The notes: generated from the sequence alone by a model not told the origin. DNA of 64,000 bases from Chroococcidiopsis sp. TS-821 (GCF_002939305.1 NZ_MVDI01000001.1:248001-312000); one strand, 5' to 3'; shown: positions 18,698 through 28,436, numbered from the stretch's first letter. Translations and numbers: made by a program.

Positions 18698-19585
18698 CTA
18701 GCCTTTAACAGCACCGGCGGTAAGACCTTGAACGATCTTGCGTTGGAAGAAAAGAACGAGCAACACAAGCGGTAACGTACCGAGAACTGTCGCAGCGGCG
18801 ATCGGTCCATAGGGAATTTCAAACACCGATGCACCTCCTAACTGGGCTGCTGCAACGGGAATTGTTTTGAGTTCCTCGCGTGTCATGAAGGTCAGCGCGA
18901 AAATGAATTCGTTCCAGGCAAAAATAAAGGTGAGAATTCCGGTTGTCACCAAAGCTGGAAGCGTCATTGGTAGTAAGATTTCCCACAGCATTTGAAACGT
19001 GTTGTAGCCATCCACTCTAGCGGAGTCTTCCAAGTCTTTTGGTAATTGCTCAAAGAAACTGCGCAGCACCAAGATTGTCAATGGCAAATTAATGGCTGTG
19101 TAGGGAACAATCAGTGCTAGGTAGTTGTTACCCCATCCTAATTGTTGAATAATTTCTAAAAGTCCAATGAATAGTAAAATTCCTGGAAATAGGGTAACGA
19201 TGAGAATCCCTGCCAAAATCACCCTACCGCCCCAAGGACGCAGTCGCGCTAGCGCATAAGAAGCCGGTGCGCCCAGCGCTAAAGCTAGTGCAGTAGACAC
19301 AATCGACACAAACGCACTGTTGAGGATATAGCGCCAAAATGGGCGGCGGATAAATAACTCTCTGTAGTGGTCTAACGTATAGCGCGTTGGGAAATACACT
19401 GTTGGCACAGCCGCAATATCTTCATTAACTTTGAATGAAGTTAACACTTGCCACATTACTGGCGCTAGACAAAAGATGACAACGAAGATGACGGCGATGG
19501 TTGTTAAAATCTTCCGCCAGGGAATTTTTTTGGCGCCGCCGGTTTGTCTTGGAGTAATGGGAACGACTTCAGGAGTTGCAGTCAT
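18698..19585 (-). CDS. Carbohydrate ABC transporter permease (MalG type)
   Basis: Inner-membrane permease, 295 aa, with six predicted helices. The coupling-loop EAA motif is present as DLEDSARVDGYNTFQMLWEI...LPMTLPAL (about 190-220). The order and length match MalG-like subunits of CUT1 importers. It starts at ATG 19583-19585, 16 bases after the MalF-type gene, so the two permeases are surely translated from one transcript. Confidence 0.93.
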   Translation of the reverse strand: MTATPEVVPITPRQTGGAKKIPWRKILTTIAVIFVVIFCLAPVMWQVLTSFKVNEDIAAVPTVYFPTRYTLDHYRELFIRRPFWRYILNSAFVSIVSTALALALGAPASYALARLRPWGGRVILAGILIVTLFPGILLFIGLLEIIQQLGWGNNYLALIVPYTAINLPLTILVLRSFFEQLPKDLEDSARVDGYNTFQMLWEILLPMTLPALVTTGILTFIFAWNEFIFALTFMTREELKTIPVAAAQLGGASVFEIPYGPIAAATVLGTLPLVLLVLFFQRKIVQGLTAGAVKG

Positions 19586-19601
19586 GATTGTAGATTATGA
19601 A

Positions 19602-20513
19602 TTAAGTTGTACCAGAGGTTCGAGCGCGAAGTTTGTTGAGGAGGAGACTGGCGATCGCCACAGCTAACACCAGTAATAAAAATGTCACGACGACGAGTGC
19701 TGAACCATAGCCAAAGTCGAGGTAACGCATCACCGTCGAATAGATGTATAGTGATACCACTTCGGTTGCACCGCCAGGTCCCCCGCCCGTCATTACCTGA
19801 ATTAGGTCGAAAACTCCAAACGCCTGCGCAAAGCGAAACAACATCGCGATTAAAATTTGCGGTAGCAGTAAAGGTAAGGTAATCTTGCTGAAATTTTGCC
19901 AAGGAGTCGCGCCATCAATCGAGTGCGCTTCGTATAAATCGGGTGAAATCGATTGCAAGCCTGCAAGTAGCAAAATACTGATGAATGGCGTCGTTTTCCA
20001 AACATCAGCAAAAATGACCGCAAACATTGCTAGCGTCGGGTCTCCTAGCCAGTTGATTCCGGTATTGATAACTCCTAGCCGCAGTAAAATATCGTTAACG
20101 ATCCCGAATTGGTCGTTAAAAATCCACGCCCAAGCTAAACCAATTAAAGCGGTTGGCAAAGCCCAGGGAATAATTGCGGATGTTCGTACTAAACCGCGCC
20201 CAAAAAACTTTTGGTTGAGAATCAGCGCGATCGCTAATCCTAAAAGTAACTCCAAGATAACCGAAGAAACGGTAAAGATAATTGTTACCCCAAAGCTTTG
20301 CCAAAAACGACCATCTCCTACCATCCGCACGTAGTTGTCAAACCCAGAAAACACAGGTTGCAGTCGCGTTCCCAAGTTTTGCGTAAATAAACTCAGCCAA
20401 AAAGCACGGATAATGGGATAACCAAACACAAACAACAGCATGAACAAGGCTGGTACGATCAAAATCCATGCTGTCCGTTGTTCGCGTCCCCGAATTGTCT
20501 TTGTATTAAACAT
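19602..20513 (-). CDS. Carbohydrate ABC transporter permease (MalF type)
   Basis: Inner-membrane permease of about 303 aa with six hydrophobic segments. The EAA loop reads DLYEAHSIDGATPWQNFSKITLPLL (about 215-240). ATG 20513 is preferred; a GTG at 20522 would add three residues. It pairs with the downstream MalG-type permease to form the membrane channel. It lacks the long N-terminal extension of enterobacterial MalF, as is usual in cyanobacterial and Gram-positive sugar importers. Confidence 0.93.
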   Translation of the reverse strand: MFNTKTIRGREQRTAWILIVPALFMLLFVFGYPIIRAFWLSLFTQNLGTRLQPVFSGFDNYVRMVGDGRFWQSFGVTIIFTVSSVILELLLGLAIALILNQKFFGRGLVRTSAIIPWALPTALIGLAWAWIFNDQFGIVNDILLRLGVINTGINWLGDPTLAMFAVIFADVWKTTPFISILLLAGLQSISPDLYEAHSIDGATPWQNFSKITLPLLLPQILIAMLFRFAQAFGVFDLIQVMTGGGPGGATEVVSLYIYSTVMRYLDFGYGSALVVVTFLLLVLAVAIASLLLNKLRARTSGTT

Positions 20514-20562
20514 CGAATGCACAAAAGATTTTAAATTTCCAAAGGTTTTGAGGGTAGAAGGA

Positions 20563-20589
20563 AGTGATTAGTGGCTAGTAGCTAGTGGA
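20563..20589. repeat. Short repeat remnant upstream of the MalF-type gene
   Basis: GTGATTAGTGGCTAGTAGC and following bases repeat a TAGTGGC-like heptamer, the same family as at 18617-18697. Confidence 0.45.
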
Positions 20590-20679
20590 AGAGTTTTGGA
20601 AAGCGCACAAAGGTGTCTGAGGTATTTTTTAAAAAAAGTGACTTCACTCGTAACTCTCTTAAACTCATCACTCTCACCC

Positions 20680-21990
20680 CTAACCTCTATTGAGTAAACG
20701 GCGAGTTTCGTTAGCAGCAGCTTGCATTGCTTGTTCGGGTGTCATCCGATTTGTCAATGCGCTACTGAGGTAACGTTGTAGGATATCAGACGCTTGCGCA
20801 TACTGCGCGATTGGTGGACGTAACACTGCTTGCTGTACAACTTCGAGTAATTGCGGATAGTGCGGGTACTCCGCAACAATATCTGGATCGGTAAACAGCG
20901 ATCGCCGACTCGGAACAAAGCCTGCATTCAAAACGAAGTTCTTTTGTGCTTCCTCAGAAGTAAAGAATTGAATTGCCCTCCATGCTTCTTCAGGATGTCT
21001 TGTGGTAGCCGAAATTCCTAAGCCCCAACCGCCAAGACACGCGCCACCGCTTCTTCCTTCACTACCAACCATCGGCTTAATCGCGATTCTGCCTTGAATT
21101 GGCGAACCTTCTTCTTGAGCTAAAGGCCAAACATAAGGCCAATTACGTAAAAACGCGGCTTGACCACTTTGGAAAAAGCGGCGTGTTTCTTCTTCTTGAT
21201 ATGTTGTCACTCCAGGCGGTGAAATTCCTTGCGCTACGGTGTCTTTCAAGAAGTTAATTGCTTGCACTGTTTCCGGTCGATCCAATCCGACTTCAAGCGT
21301 TTCCGGATTTACCCAAAATCCACCGAAGCCCTCTAATATTTCAATGAACATCGCGACAAGTCCTTCGTATTGCCGCCCTTGCCAAACGTAACCCCAGTTA
21401 ACCAAATCTTTTTGTTGTAACGTTTGTGAAGCTTGAATCAATTCTGCAAATGTTTCTGGTGGTTGCAATCCAGCTTGTTCGAGTAAATCGGTGCGGTAGT
21501 ATAGCATTCCTACGTCCGAACGCATCGGAATGCGATATAGCCGACCTTCGTAGCGACTACCTTCGACGTCTGCGGGTGAAAATGCTTCTAGTTCTTCAGC
21601 AGACATCCGATCCGTTAGATCCATCAACCACCCAGCCGCTGCAAATTTAGGCGTCCAAATTACGTCCATGTTTACTAGGTCGTAAGGAGAATCACCTAAA
21701 ATAAACGCCGAAGTGTATAAATCTTCTAGTAAGTTTGTCGCGTTTGGACCTTCAATAATATTGATCCGAATATCAGGGTTTCTTGCTTCAAATTCTTTAA
21801 CGATTCCCTGTTGCCAAGGTTGGGCATCAGGCGCAGTCATTAATAAATTAAGTGTTACTGGTTGCTGCGATAGTGCGATCCAACTATAAAGTACGATACC
21901 TAAGAAAAACGCACTAAAAACCCCTAAACGTAAAAAGCCTTGTTTGCGTAAAAATCTTTGCAGTTTGTTTAACGGTTTGCGGTACAACAT
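20680..21990 (-). CDS. Extracellular solute-binding protein, sugar ABC importer (family 1)
   Basis: Captures the sugar in the periplasm and delivers it to the MalF/MalG-type permeases. It is 436 aa. An N-terminal hydrophobic segment (LGVFSAFFLGIVLYSWIAL, about 22-40) without a lipobox suggests a membrane anchor or an uncleaved signal. Family marks include VTLNLLMTAPD, YRIPMRSDVGMLYYRTDLL and GGACLGGWGLGISATTRHPEEAW. It is the first gene of the five-gene minus-strand set ending in trehalase, which makes trehalose, sucrose or glucosylglycerol plausible ligands; the ligand itself cannot be read from sequence. Confidence 0.92.
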   Translation of the reverse strand: MLYRKPLNKLQRFLRKQGFLRLGVFSAFFLGIVLYSWIALSQQPVTLNLLMTAPDAQPWQQGIVKEFEARNPDIRINIIEGPNATNLLEDLYTSAFILGDSPYDLVNMDVIWTPKFAAAGWLMDLTDRMSAEELEAFSPADVEGSRYEGRLYRIPMRSDVGMLYYRTDLLEQAGLQPPETFAELIQASQTLQQKDLVNWGYVWQGRQYEGLVAMFIEILEGFGGFWVNPETLEVGLDRPETVQAINFLKDTVAQGISPPGVTTYQEEETRRFFQSGQAAFLRNWPYVWPLAQEEGSPIQGRIAIKPMVGSEGRSGGACLGGWGLGISATTRHPEEAWRAIQFFTSEEAQKNFVLNAGFVPSRRSLFTDPDIVAEYPHYPQLLEVVQQAVLRPPIAQYAQASDILQRYLSSALTNRMTPEQAMQAAANETRRLLNRG

Positions 21991-22566
21991 CTTTCAATCA
22001 AAATTCACGAGCTACTCATGAGCAGAGGAATAAATTTAACTATCTGAGGCAACAAATTTCATTACTTGTTAGCAAATCTGCTTTTAAAAAAAGCAAAAAA
22101 AGTTCAGCTAACTTTACAAAAATTGTTTCAGATTGTAAATATCAACAACTTTGTTGTTTAATTGGCAAGCATTACAGTAGCGCTTGATGACCTGAAGACA
22201 CGTTTTTCCGCATCCAACGACAGGCACCTAACGAATAGAATATACCAAATTACTGTAATATGTGTAACTTAATATTTATTTGAATTCTGCCACATCTTTC
22301 TAAAGATATAGCAAGCGGATAGAATATAAGTTTGTATAAAAATTCACCTGAAATTACTATTTCAATGATAAAATAGTCATTAATAAAATAATCTTTATTA
22401 GCTGAACACCATTTTATCAAAGATACTACTTACTTGTAGTAGTCTCAAAGTAATACGATATAGCATGGATTACTACAACGCTGTAAGGAAAGTAGCACTT
22501 TTATTTTTTATCAATAAGTATAATCTCACACATTAAGTAAGCTTACTTAGTAAAACCATCCGAGTA
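21991..22566. other. AT-rich spacer with promoter region of the sugar importer
   Basis: No gene seen. It should contain the promoter of the binding-protein gene but no operator can be named. A hairpin TGCTTT-N5-AAAGCA lies at 22079-22095. Two related strings, GAATAGAATATA near 22234 and GATAGAATATA near 22319, recur for no known reason. Confidence 0.45.
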
Positions 22567-23215
22567 TCAAACCATTTCTACAACAGCACGAGCAATTTCC
22601 ATAACCCAAATGCGTGCTGCTATAGTAAACACAGGAATTGCGTTAACCTCGGCTTGGCTCAACTGGCGGATTTTTTGATATCCCTGTATAAATGATTCGC
22701 GAATACTAACATCTAATTCCCACCGATAGACCGTATGCACAAACTTAGCAATATCAAAAGCCCGCCAACTGTAACCACATTGGTTAAAATCAAATAGCGC
22801 TGGTTGAATGAAAGTCACCAATGCAAACTCTGTAAGTTGATGGTGTTTGAGATAACGCTAATTCAATTAACTCTGTTTTGATTTGAGTGCTTAAGTTGAA
22901 AAGATAATCAATATCACTTCTACGGTGCGGAAATAACGCAGCGATCGCATCGATTGACCAATATATAAAGATACTCGCAATTGAGTTCAGGACGGCTAAC
23001 TTAATTGCGGCTAGGGTTCGCCACCCATAACGGCAAACGTGCAAAATGTAGTGTCAACTTTGTTCAGCTTCGACTAAATAAGTATCATTAAGACCGCGTT
23101 TATACAGCTTACACTTTTGTGGTTTCGCTGGAGGATAATGGCATAATATCTTTTCAATTAAAGCTTCTCCTGAAAGAAGCGAATGTATAACAGCAATTCG
23201 ATCGCTCGTGCTCAA
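22567..23215 (-). pseudogene. Broken aminoglycoside-phosphotransferase-family kinase (APH/SrkA-like)
   Basis: Read on the minus strand in pieces. The first piece, from about 23215, gives KLYKRGLNDTYLVEAEQS and then a stop. A second frame continues LHVCRYGWRTLAAIK...SIDAIAALFPHRRSDIDYLF and VCIGDFHSTSAI. A third frame gives QPALFDFNQCGYSWRAFDIAKF and ends at 22567. The GDFH motif (catalytic loop, normally HGDFH) and the DFNQCGYSWRAFDIA segment (metal-binding Asp) identify a choline/aminoglycoside kinase fold. At least one frameshift near 23050 and one deletion with frame change at about 22820 are visible. The C-terminus is also shorter than in intact relatives. Inactive as written. Confidence 0.7.
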
Positions 23216-23435
23216 CTATTAGCAATCAGCTATTAGTCTATTTTACTTTAGTACTATTTAGTTAATAAAAATCACAAACTGTATCAGTAGCTGCATTTAT
23301 CGTGTATATCAAATTATAAGATTAAACCGCAGTTAAGGTTATCGATTCGGCAAGATTAACTTTATATAAAAAATTCCGGTTTAGCCTGATTTTAAAAGTG
23401 TAGATAACAACGAAAGGAAATACGGGAAGAAAAAT

Positions 23436-24500
23436 ATGCTTAAGTGGAGTTCCCTGCTGTTGAGTGCAGCACTGCTGGCGGCTCCGTTATCGGGTTGTAG
23501 CCTGTTTTTATATCCCAGATTATCAGCCCAAGAAGGTGGCACAGCATCAGGGGCGGTATTGAATCGAGTCAAAACCCGTGGCAGGTTATCGTGTGGCGTC
23601 AGTGGGAATTTACCAGGATTTAGCTATGTGACTCAACAAGGCGAATATAACGGGTTAGATGTTGATATTTGTCGGGCGATCGCCGCAGCGATGTTTGACG
23701 ACCCGCAAGCAGTAGATTTTCGCAACCTCAACGCTAAAGAGCGATTCACAGCCCTACAAGCAGGCGAAATCGATATCCTCAGCCGCAACACCACCTGGAC
23801 AATTAGCCGCGATACATCCATCGGGTTAGAGTTTGCACCTACCGTGTTTTATGACGGTCAAGGCATGATGGTCAAACAAAATAGCGGCATTAAAGATTTA
23901 AAAGGCTTGCAAGGCAGATCCATTTGCGTCCAAACAGGAACCAGTACCGAACAAAATCTTGCTGACCAAATGCGTAAGTTAGGAGTTAAGTATACACCGA
24001 TCGTCTTTGAAGACGATAAAGCAACATTCGCCGCATATCAACAAGGACGCTGTGAAGGAGTCACGAGCGATCGCTCGCAATTAGTCGCGCAACGCAGTGC
24101 CCTACCAAACCCTGACGAACACGTCCTCTTGGATATCGTTATGTCCAAAGAACCACTCGCACCCGCAGTGAGAAACAACGATCCGCAATGGTACGACACC
24201 GTAAAGTGGGTCATCTTTGGATTAATCGAAGCAGAAGAACTCGGAATTACGTCACAAAACATCGATTCTTTTGCAAATAGCGAAGATCCAGTCGTACGAC
24301 GCTTACTCGGAACCGAAGGCGATTTAGGGCAAGGGTTAGGACTAACAAATGATTTCATAGCGCGGGCAATTCGCGAAGTTGGTAACTACGGCGAAATCTA
24401 TAACCGCAACCTTGGTCCTCAAACACGCCTTAATCTCCCACGCGGTCAAAATGAGTTGTGGACTGAAGGTGGACTACATTATGCACCTCCCTTCCGGTAA
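23436..24500 (+). CDS. natF: Amino-acid ABC transporter substrate-binding lipoprotein (NatF-like)
   Basis: Periplasmic binding protein of a polar amino-acid importer. It is 354 aa with lipobox LSGC (Cys21). Family 3 features are VKTRGRLSCGVSGNLPGFSY, EYNGLDVDICRAIAAA and RFTALQAGEIDILSRNTTWT. This resembles AapJ/BztA proteins and NatF of the Anabaena N-II system for acidic and neutral amino acids. An AAAGGAAA-type ribosome site lies about 16 bases before the ATG, with GGAAG closer. It is the first of four co-directed genes whose order (binding protein, two permeases, ATPase) matches that family. Confidence 0.9.
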   Translation: MLKWSSLLLSAALLAAPLSGCSLFLYPRLSAQEGGTASGAVLNRVKTRGRLSCGVSGNLPGFSYVTQQGEYNGLDVDICRAIAAAMFDDPQAVDFRNLNAKERFTALQAGEIDILSRNTTWTISRDTSIGLEFAPTVFYDGQGMMVKQNSGIKDLKGLQGRSICVQTGTSTEQNLADQMRKLGVKYTPIVFEDDKATFAAYQQGRCEGVTSDRSQLVAQRSALPNPDEHVLLDIVMSKEPLAPAVRNNDPQWYDTVKWVIFGLIEAEELGITSQNIDSFANSEDPVVRRLLGTEGDLGQGLGLTNDFIARAIREVGNYGEIYNRNLGPQTRLNLPRGQNELWTEGGLHYAPPFR

Positions 24501-24502
24501 AA

Positions 24503-24600
24503 GAAGCAAGGGAGCAGGGGAGCAGAGGAGCCTGCTCCGTGCGGGAGTTTCCCCCGTTGAGGCAACTGGCGTGGGCAGAGGAGAATAAATAATGACAAAT
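24503..24600. repeat. Octamer-type repeat block between natF and natG
   Basis: Starts with AGCAGGGG / AGCAGAGG units (about 24507-24530), the reverse complement of the CCYCTGCW units at 25957-26120. A GC-rich hairpin-like segment (AGCCTGCTCCGTGCGGGAG) follows. A heptamer-type tail, CACTAGCCACTAACTACTA, continues to about 24650. Confidence 0.6.
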
Positions 24601-24668
24601 GAGGGTTAACTCAAAACTTATCACTTACCACTAGCCACTAACTACTAATCAATCTTCAAAGCAAATTA

Positions 24669-25868
24669 ATGACAACACAGCGTCCACGGGTTACGCGCAA
24701 TGCACCCAAGTTTCAGGATTTACTCAGAGATACCCGATTTTGGCGAGTCGCTGGACAAGTTATTGCTGTATTGCTGTTTTTGTTGTTGGTGATTCTGGTC
24801 ATCGATAACGTCATCTACAACTTGCGAGCATTAGGCATTCAGCTAGGATTTGGGTTTCTTGGTTCGCAAGCTTCCTTCGACATTGGTGAAACGCTCATTT
24901 CCTACAATCCGGCAGATAGTTACGGTCGAGCGATTTTAGTTGGACTGGTTAACTCGCTACGCGTCATTGCAGTAGGACTTGTTTTAGCAACAATTCTAGG
25001 TTTAGTTGCCGGAATTGCCCGATTATCAAATAACTGGTTAGTGCGGCAATTAGCACTAGTGTACGTTGAAACGATTCGCAATATACCGCTACTTTTACAA
25101 CTATTCTTTTGGTACTTTGCGTTTTTCTTGCAATTACCAAATGTTGCTAATCGCATTACGCTTCCAGGTCCAACTTTTTTATCCAGTCGCGGACTATATT
25201 TACCCTGGATACAAGGAAGTGCGGGCGCGGGAGTATGGTTATTGTTACTCGCGTTAGGGATTGTGGGAGCGATCGCGCTTTGGCAGTGGCGAACGCGAGT
25301 TATGCAAGAACAGGGCGTTCCTGGCAATCAATTCTGGTGGGCTTTAACACCAATCGTTGCGGCGATCGCGCTTGCGTACATTATCAACGGTGCAATTCCC
25401 TTCAGTATTACATTGCCCCAACTAGTAGGAACTGAGCAAATTGAAGGCGGACTGCGCTTATCGCCCGAATTCGGAACTTTGCTTTTGGGACTTGTGGTTT
25501 ATACCGGAAGTTTCATCGCCGAAATCGTCCGCGCCGGAATTCAAGCCGTTCCGCAAGGACAGTGGGAAGCCGCACGCGCTTTAGGACTCAAACCAGGAAG
25601 AGTGATGCAAAGTGTTGTTTTACCCCAAGCTTTGCGCGTAATTGTCCCGCCATTGACAAGTCAATACCTTAACCTGGCGAAAAACTCTAGTTTAGCGATC
25701 GCGATCGGTTTTCCTGATGTTTATTTTGTTGCGTCAACAACGTTTAACCAAACAGGACGTGCAGTAGAAGTCATGTTTCTGATCATGATTACCTACCTCA
25801 CAATTAGTTTAATCATTTCACTGGCGATGAACTTGTTTAACCGCACCGTGCAATTTAAAGAACGATAA
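24669..25868 (+). CDS. natG: Amino-acid ABC transporter permease (NatG/AapQ-like)
   Basis: Inner-membrane permease, 399 aa, longer than the 220-aa HisM/HisQ type and matching the AapQ/BztB/NatG subgroup, with about eight helices. The C-terminal permease domain begins ADSYGRAILVGLVNSLRV. The EAA coupling loop is GQWEAARALGLKPGRVMQSVVLPQALR (about 300-325). The gene starts 168 bases after natF and partners the next permease. It carries no unusual substitutions that I can see. Confidence 0.92.
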   Translation: MTTQRPRVTRNAPKFQDLLRDTRFWRVAGQVIAVLLFLLLVILVIDNVIYNLRALGIQLGFGFLGSQASFDIGETLISYNPADSYGRAILVGLVNSLRVIAVGLVLATILGLVAGIARLSNNWLVRQLALVYVETIRNIPLLLQLFFWYFAFFLQLPNVANRITLPGPTFLSSRGLYLPWIQGSAGAGVWLLLLALGIVGAIALWQWRTRVMQEQGVPGNQFWWALTPIVAAIALAYIINGAIPFSITLPQLVGTEQIEGGLRLSPEFGTLLLGLVVYTGSFIAEIVRAGIQAVPQGQWEAARALGLKPGRVMQSVVLPQALRVIVPPLTSQYLNLAKNSSLAIAIGFPDVYFVASTTFNQTGRAVEVMFLIMITYLTISLIISLAMNLFNRTVQFKER

Positions 25869-25956
25869 CGCGCTAAAAGTGTTCGCGCTCATAATTAGCA
25901 AGCATTATTAAAACACTTTCTTCTACTTCACTCAACGAGAGTTACAAAGAAATTCT

Positions 25957-26120
25957 CCCCTGCTTCCTCTGCTCCCCTGCTTCCTCTGCACCTCTGCACC
26001 TCTGCACCTCTGCTCCCCTGCTTCCTCTGCTCCCCTGCTCCCCTGCTTCCTCTGCTCCCCTGCTTCCTCTGCTCCCCTGCTTCCTCTGCACCTCTGCACC
26101 TCTGCTCCCCTTCTTCCTCC
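25957..26120. repeat. Octamer tandem array (CCYCTGCW) between natG and natH
   Basis: About twenty units of the type CCCCTGCT, CCTCTGCA or CCTCTGCT in direct tandem, some separated by one extra T. It ends 14 bases before the natH start codon, so the natH leader is made of this repeat and no normal ribosome-binding site is seen. Confidence 0.8.
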
Positions 26121-26133
26121 AACCCCTCACCCT

Positions 26134-27339
26134 ATGCAAACAGAACTACCTCCTCCTATTGCCCCTCCTATAAGTCGCGCTTCCTCGCCTTGGGAATGGA
26201 TGCGTGTCAATTTATTTAGTACTTGGTACAACGTCATTCTGACGATTGTGTGTACCGTCGTCATTGTTGTCGGAGTTAGTAATTTATTGCGCTGGGTATT
26301 TGATATCGCCCAGTGGAATGTCGTTGCCACTAATTTACAGTTGTTCTTTGTCGGTAGATTTCCTCCCGAACTTTATTGGCGTGTTTGGCTATCGCTGGGA
26401 GTCCTTGCAGGTTTAGCCGGAATCGCTTGGGGTTTTAGTCGCAAAGATGCACGATGGTTCAGTCGTTCTACGTTGATTGCTTTGGGTATTATCTTCGCTG
26501 CTGTCATCTTGCTACCACTGCCTTTATCATCGCGGTTGTGGTTACTGGCGATCGCACTTGTAGCAACAGTTGGCTATACAATCGGGCGGCAATTACCAGC
26601 TAATTTTAGTGGTTGGTTTCCCGTCGCGTGGGGCGTTGCGTTTCTCGTTGTCTGGTGGTTAATCAAAGGTGGTTTAGGGTTAGCACCTACCCCAACAACG
26701 GTTTGGTCAGGACTACTATTAACATTACTTACTGCAACAACAAGTATCATTCTTTCATTTCCTTTAGGAGTGTTACTCGCCCTTGGAAGGCAAAGTCCGC
26801 TTCCGGTTGTACGCGGTTTATCAACTCTCTATATTGAAGTCATCCGAGGCTTACCATTAATCGGCATTTTGTTTTTGGCGCAAGTGATGCTACCTTTGTT
26901 TCTCCCGCCTTGGTTCCGCGATTTAGACCGAGTACTACGCGCGATCGCCGGACTTGTCTTATTCAGTGCTGCGTATCTCGCTGAAAACGTTCGTGGTGGT
27001 TTGCAAGCCGTTCCACGCGGACAAGCCGAAGCTGCTAAAGCTTTAGGACTCAGCGCACCTCTAACAGTGTCCTTAATCGTGTTACCCCAAGCCCTAAAAG
27101 CCGTGATTCCCGCAATTGTTGGTCAGTTCATCAGCTTATTTAAAGATACTTCGCTCCTTGCACTCTTTGGCTTACTCGAACTTACTGGAATCGCCCGTTC
27201 GATCTTGGCACAACCAGAATTTATCGGACGCTACGCCGAAGTTTACTTATTCATCGGTTTAATCTACTGGATCTTCTGCTATGGAATGTCGCAAGCTAGC
27301 CGCAATCTCGAACGCAAGTTGAATGTTGGTCAGCGGTAG
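26134..27339 (+). CDS. natH: Amino-acid ABC transporter permease (NatH/AapM-like)
   Basis: Second permease of the importer, 401 aa, with about eight helices. The N-terminal extension (WEWMRVNLFSTWYNVILT) is typical of AapM/BztC/NatH. The EAA loop reads GQAEAAKALGLSAPLTVSLIVLPQALK (about 303-328). The start ATG 26134 directly follows a repeat array instead of a recognisable Shine-Dalgarno, which may lower translation relative to its partner. The ATPase gene follows after 58 bases. Confidence 0.92.
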   Translation: MQTELPPPIAPPISRASSPWEWMRVNLFSTWYNVILTIVCTVVIVVGVSNLLRWVFDIAQWNVVATNLQLFFVGRFPPELYWRVWLSLGVLAGLAGIAWGFSRKDARWFSRSTLIALGIIFAAVILLPLPLSSRLWLLAIALVATVGYTIGRQLPANFSGWFPVAWGVAFLVVWWLIKGGLGLAPTPTTVWSGLLLTLLTATTSIILSFPLGVLLALGRQSPLPVVRGLSTLYIEVIRGLPLIGILFLAQVMLPLFLPPWFRDLDRVLRAIAGLVLFSAAYLAENVRGGLQAVPRGQAEAAKALGLSAPLTVSLIVLPQALKAVIPAIVGQFISLFKDTSLLALFGLLELTGIARSILAQPEFIGRYAEVYLFIGLIYWIFCYGMSQASRNLERKLNVGQR

Positions 27340-27397
27340 CAGCAATTCCAATTACCTATTACCTATGACCTAACACCATCTAAGGAAAAACAAAACA

Positions 27398-28180
27398 ATG
27401 ACGCAGCAGACTATTACAACACAAACAGATTCTTCTTCGCCACAAAAACCTGCAATTATCGCTCAGAATGTCCATAAGTGGTACGCCAGCAACAAATTTC
27501 ACGTTCTACGCGGTGTCAGTCTTAATGTTCACCGAGGTGAAGTTGTTGTCGTTATGGGTCCATCTGGTTCAGGAAAATCAACGTTTATTCGCACGTTCAA
27601 TGCTTTAGAAGAATACCAACAAGGCAGAATTGAAATTGATGGCATTGAACTATCCCACGACTTACGCAACATCGATGCAATTCGTAAAGAAGTCGGGATG
27701 GTGTTTCAACAATTCAATTTGTTTCCCCATCTTACGGTACTCAATAACGTCACTTTAGCCCCGATTTGGGTACGCCGCTGGCCAAAAAAAAGAGCCGAAG
27801 AAGTTGCGATGCAGCTACTCGAAAGAGTTGGAATCTTAGGACAAGCGCATAAGTATCCTGGTCAACTTTCTGGCGGTCAACAACAACGAGTCGCAATCGC
27901 CCGCGCTTTGGCAATGCAACCAAAAATTATGCTCTTTGACGAACCAACATCCGCCCTCGATCCAGAAATGGTAAGAGAAGTATTAGATGTGATGCGATCG
28001 CTGGCACGTTCGGGAATGACGATGGTGGTCGTTACTCACGAAGTTGGTTTTGCCCGCGAAGTTGCCGATCGCATCGTCTTGATGGATAGCGGTGTTATTG
28101 TCGAAGAAGCTACACCCCAAGAATTCTTCCAAAATCCGAAAGAAGAACGCACGCGCAAGTTTTTATCTCAGATTTTGTAA
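27398..28180 (+). CDS. Amino-acid ABC transporter ATPase (GlnQ/AapP/BgtA type)
   Basis: Energises the NatFGH-type importer. It is 260 aa with Walker [11 protein letters not shown]-loop [12 protein letters not shown], signature [14 protein letters not shown], Walker [17 protein letters not shown] and switch His in VVTHEVGFA. In Anabaena the N-II system uses BgtA, which is shared with another importer and encoded elsewhere; here the ATPase is encoded directly after natH. It begins with AAGGAAAA 11 bases before the ATG. Confidence 0.94.
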   Translation: MTQQTITTQTDSSSPQKPAIIAQNVHKWYASNKFHVLRGVSLNVHRGEVVVVMGPSGSGKSTFIRTFNALEEYQQGRIEIDGIELSHDLRNIDAIRKEVGMVFQQFNLFPHLTVLNNVTLAPIWVRRWPKKRAEEVAMQLLERVGILGQAHKYPGQLSGGQQQRVAIARALAMQPKIMLFDEPTSALDPEMVREVLDVMRSLARSGMTMVVVTHEVGFAREVADRIVLMDSGVIVEEATPQEFFQNPKEERTRKFLSQIL

Positions 28181-28210
28181 TTAAGCATTTATTCATCAAC
28201 AATAAAAAAT

Positions 28211-28240
28211 GGGCATTTCTTCAACGATTGAAGAAAGCCC
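28211..28240 (-). terminator. Strong hairpin terminator (T-tract on minus strand)
   Basis: GGGC-a-TTTCTTCAA pairs with TTGAAGAAA-GCCC around the loop CGA, a 13-bp stem with one bulged base. Read on the minus strand it is followed by ATTTTTTATT, so it best terminates the leftward 67-aa gene, and may also stop the importer transcript from the other side. Confidence 0.7.
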
Positions 28241-28436
28241 AAATGTAAAGATGAATAACTCTTCGGTAATTTTGCCTTGCCAGAGTTGAAGATAATTTGC
28301 TGCAAGGCAAACGGTGATTAATATATTTAGTTTATTTTTCTATTGCTCGCTCGACTAAGAAGTAAAATTCTCAAGCAATTAAATGAGTTAGTTGCGTTGA
28401 ATAGTTTGAGATTGTCGCAAAATTTGGTATTAATCT

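Noticed and set aside
23257-23320. NtcA site (GTA-N8-TAC) upstream of natF
   Set aside because: Only GTA-N8-TAT was found; the match is too weak to report as a site.
25957-26120. CRISPR array
   Set aside because: Units are eight bases without unique spacers; a simple tandem repeat. No cas genes in the window.
25928-26139. Minus-strand frames through the octamer array
   Set aside because: Low-complexity translations of a tandem repeat (EEAGEQ-like); not a protein.
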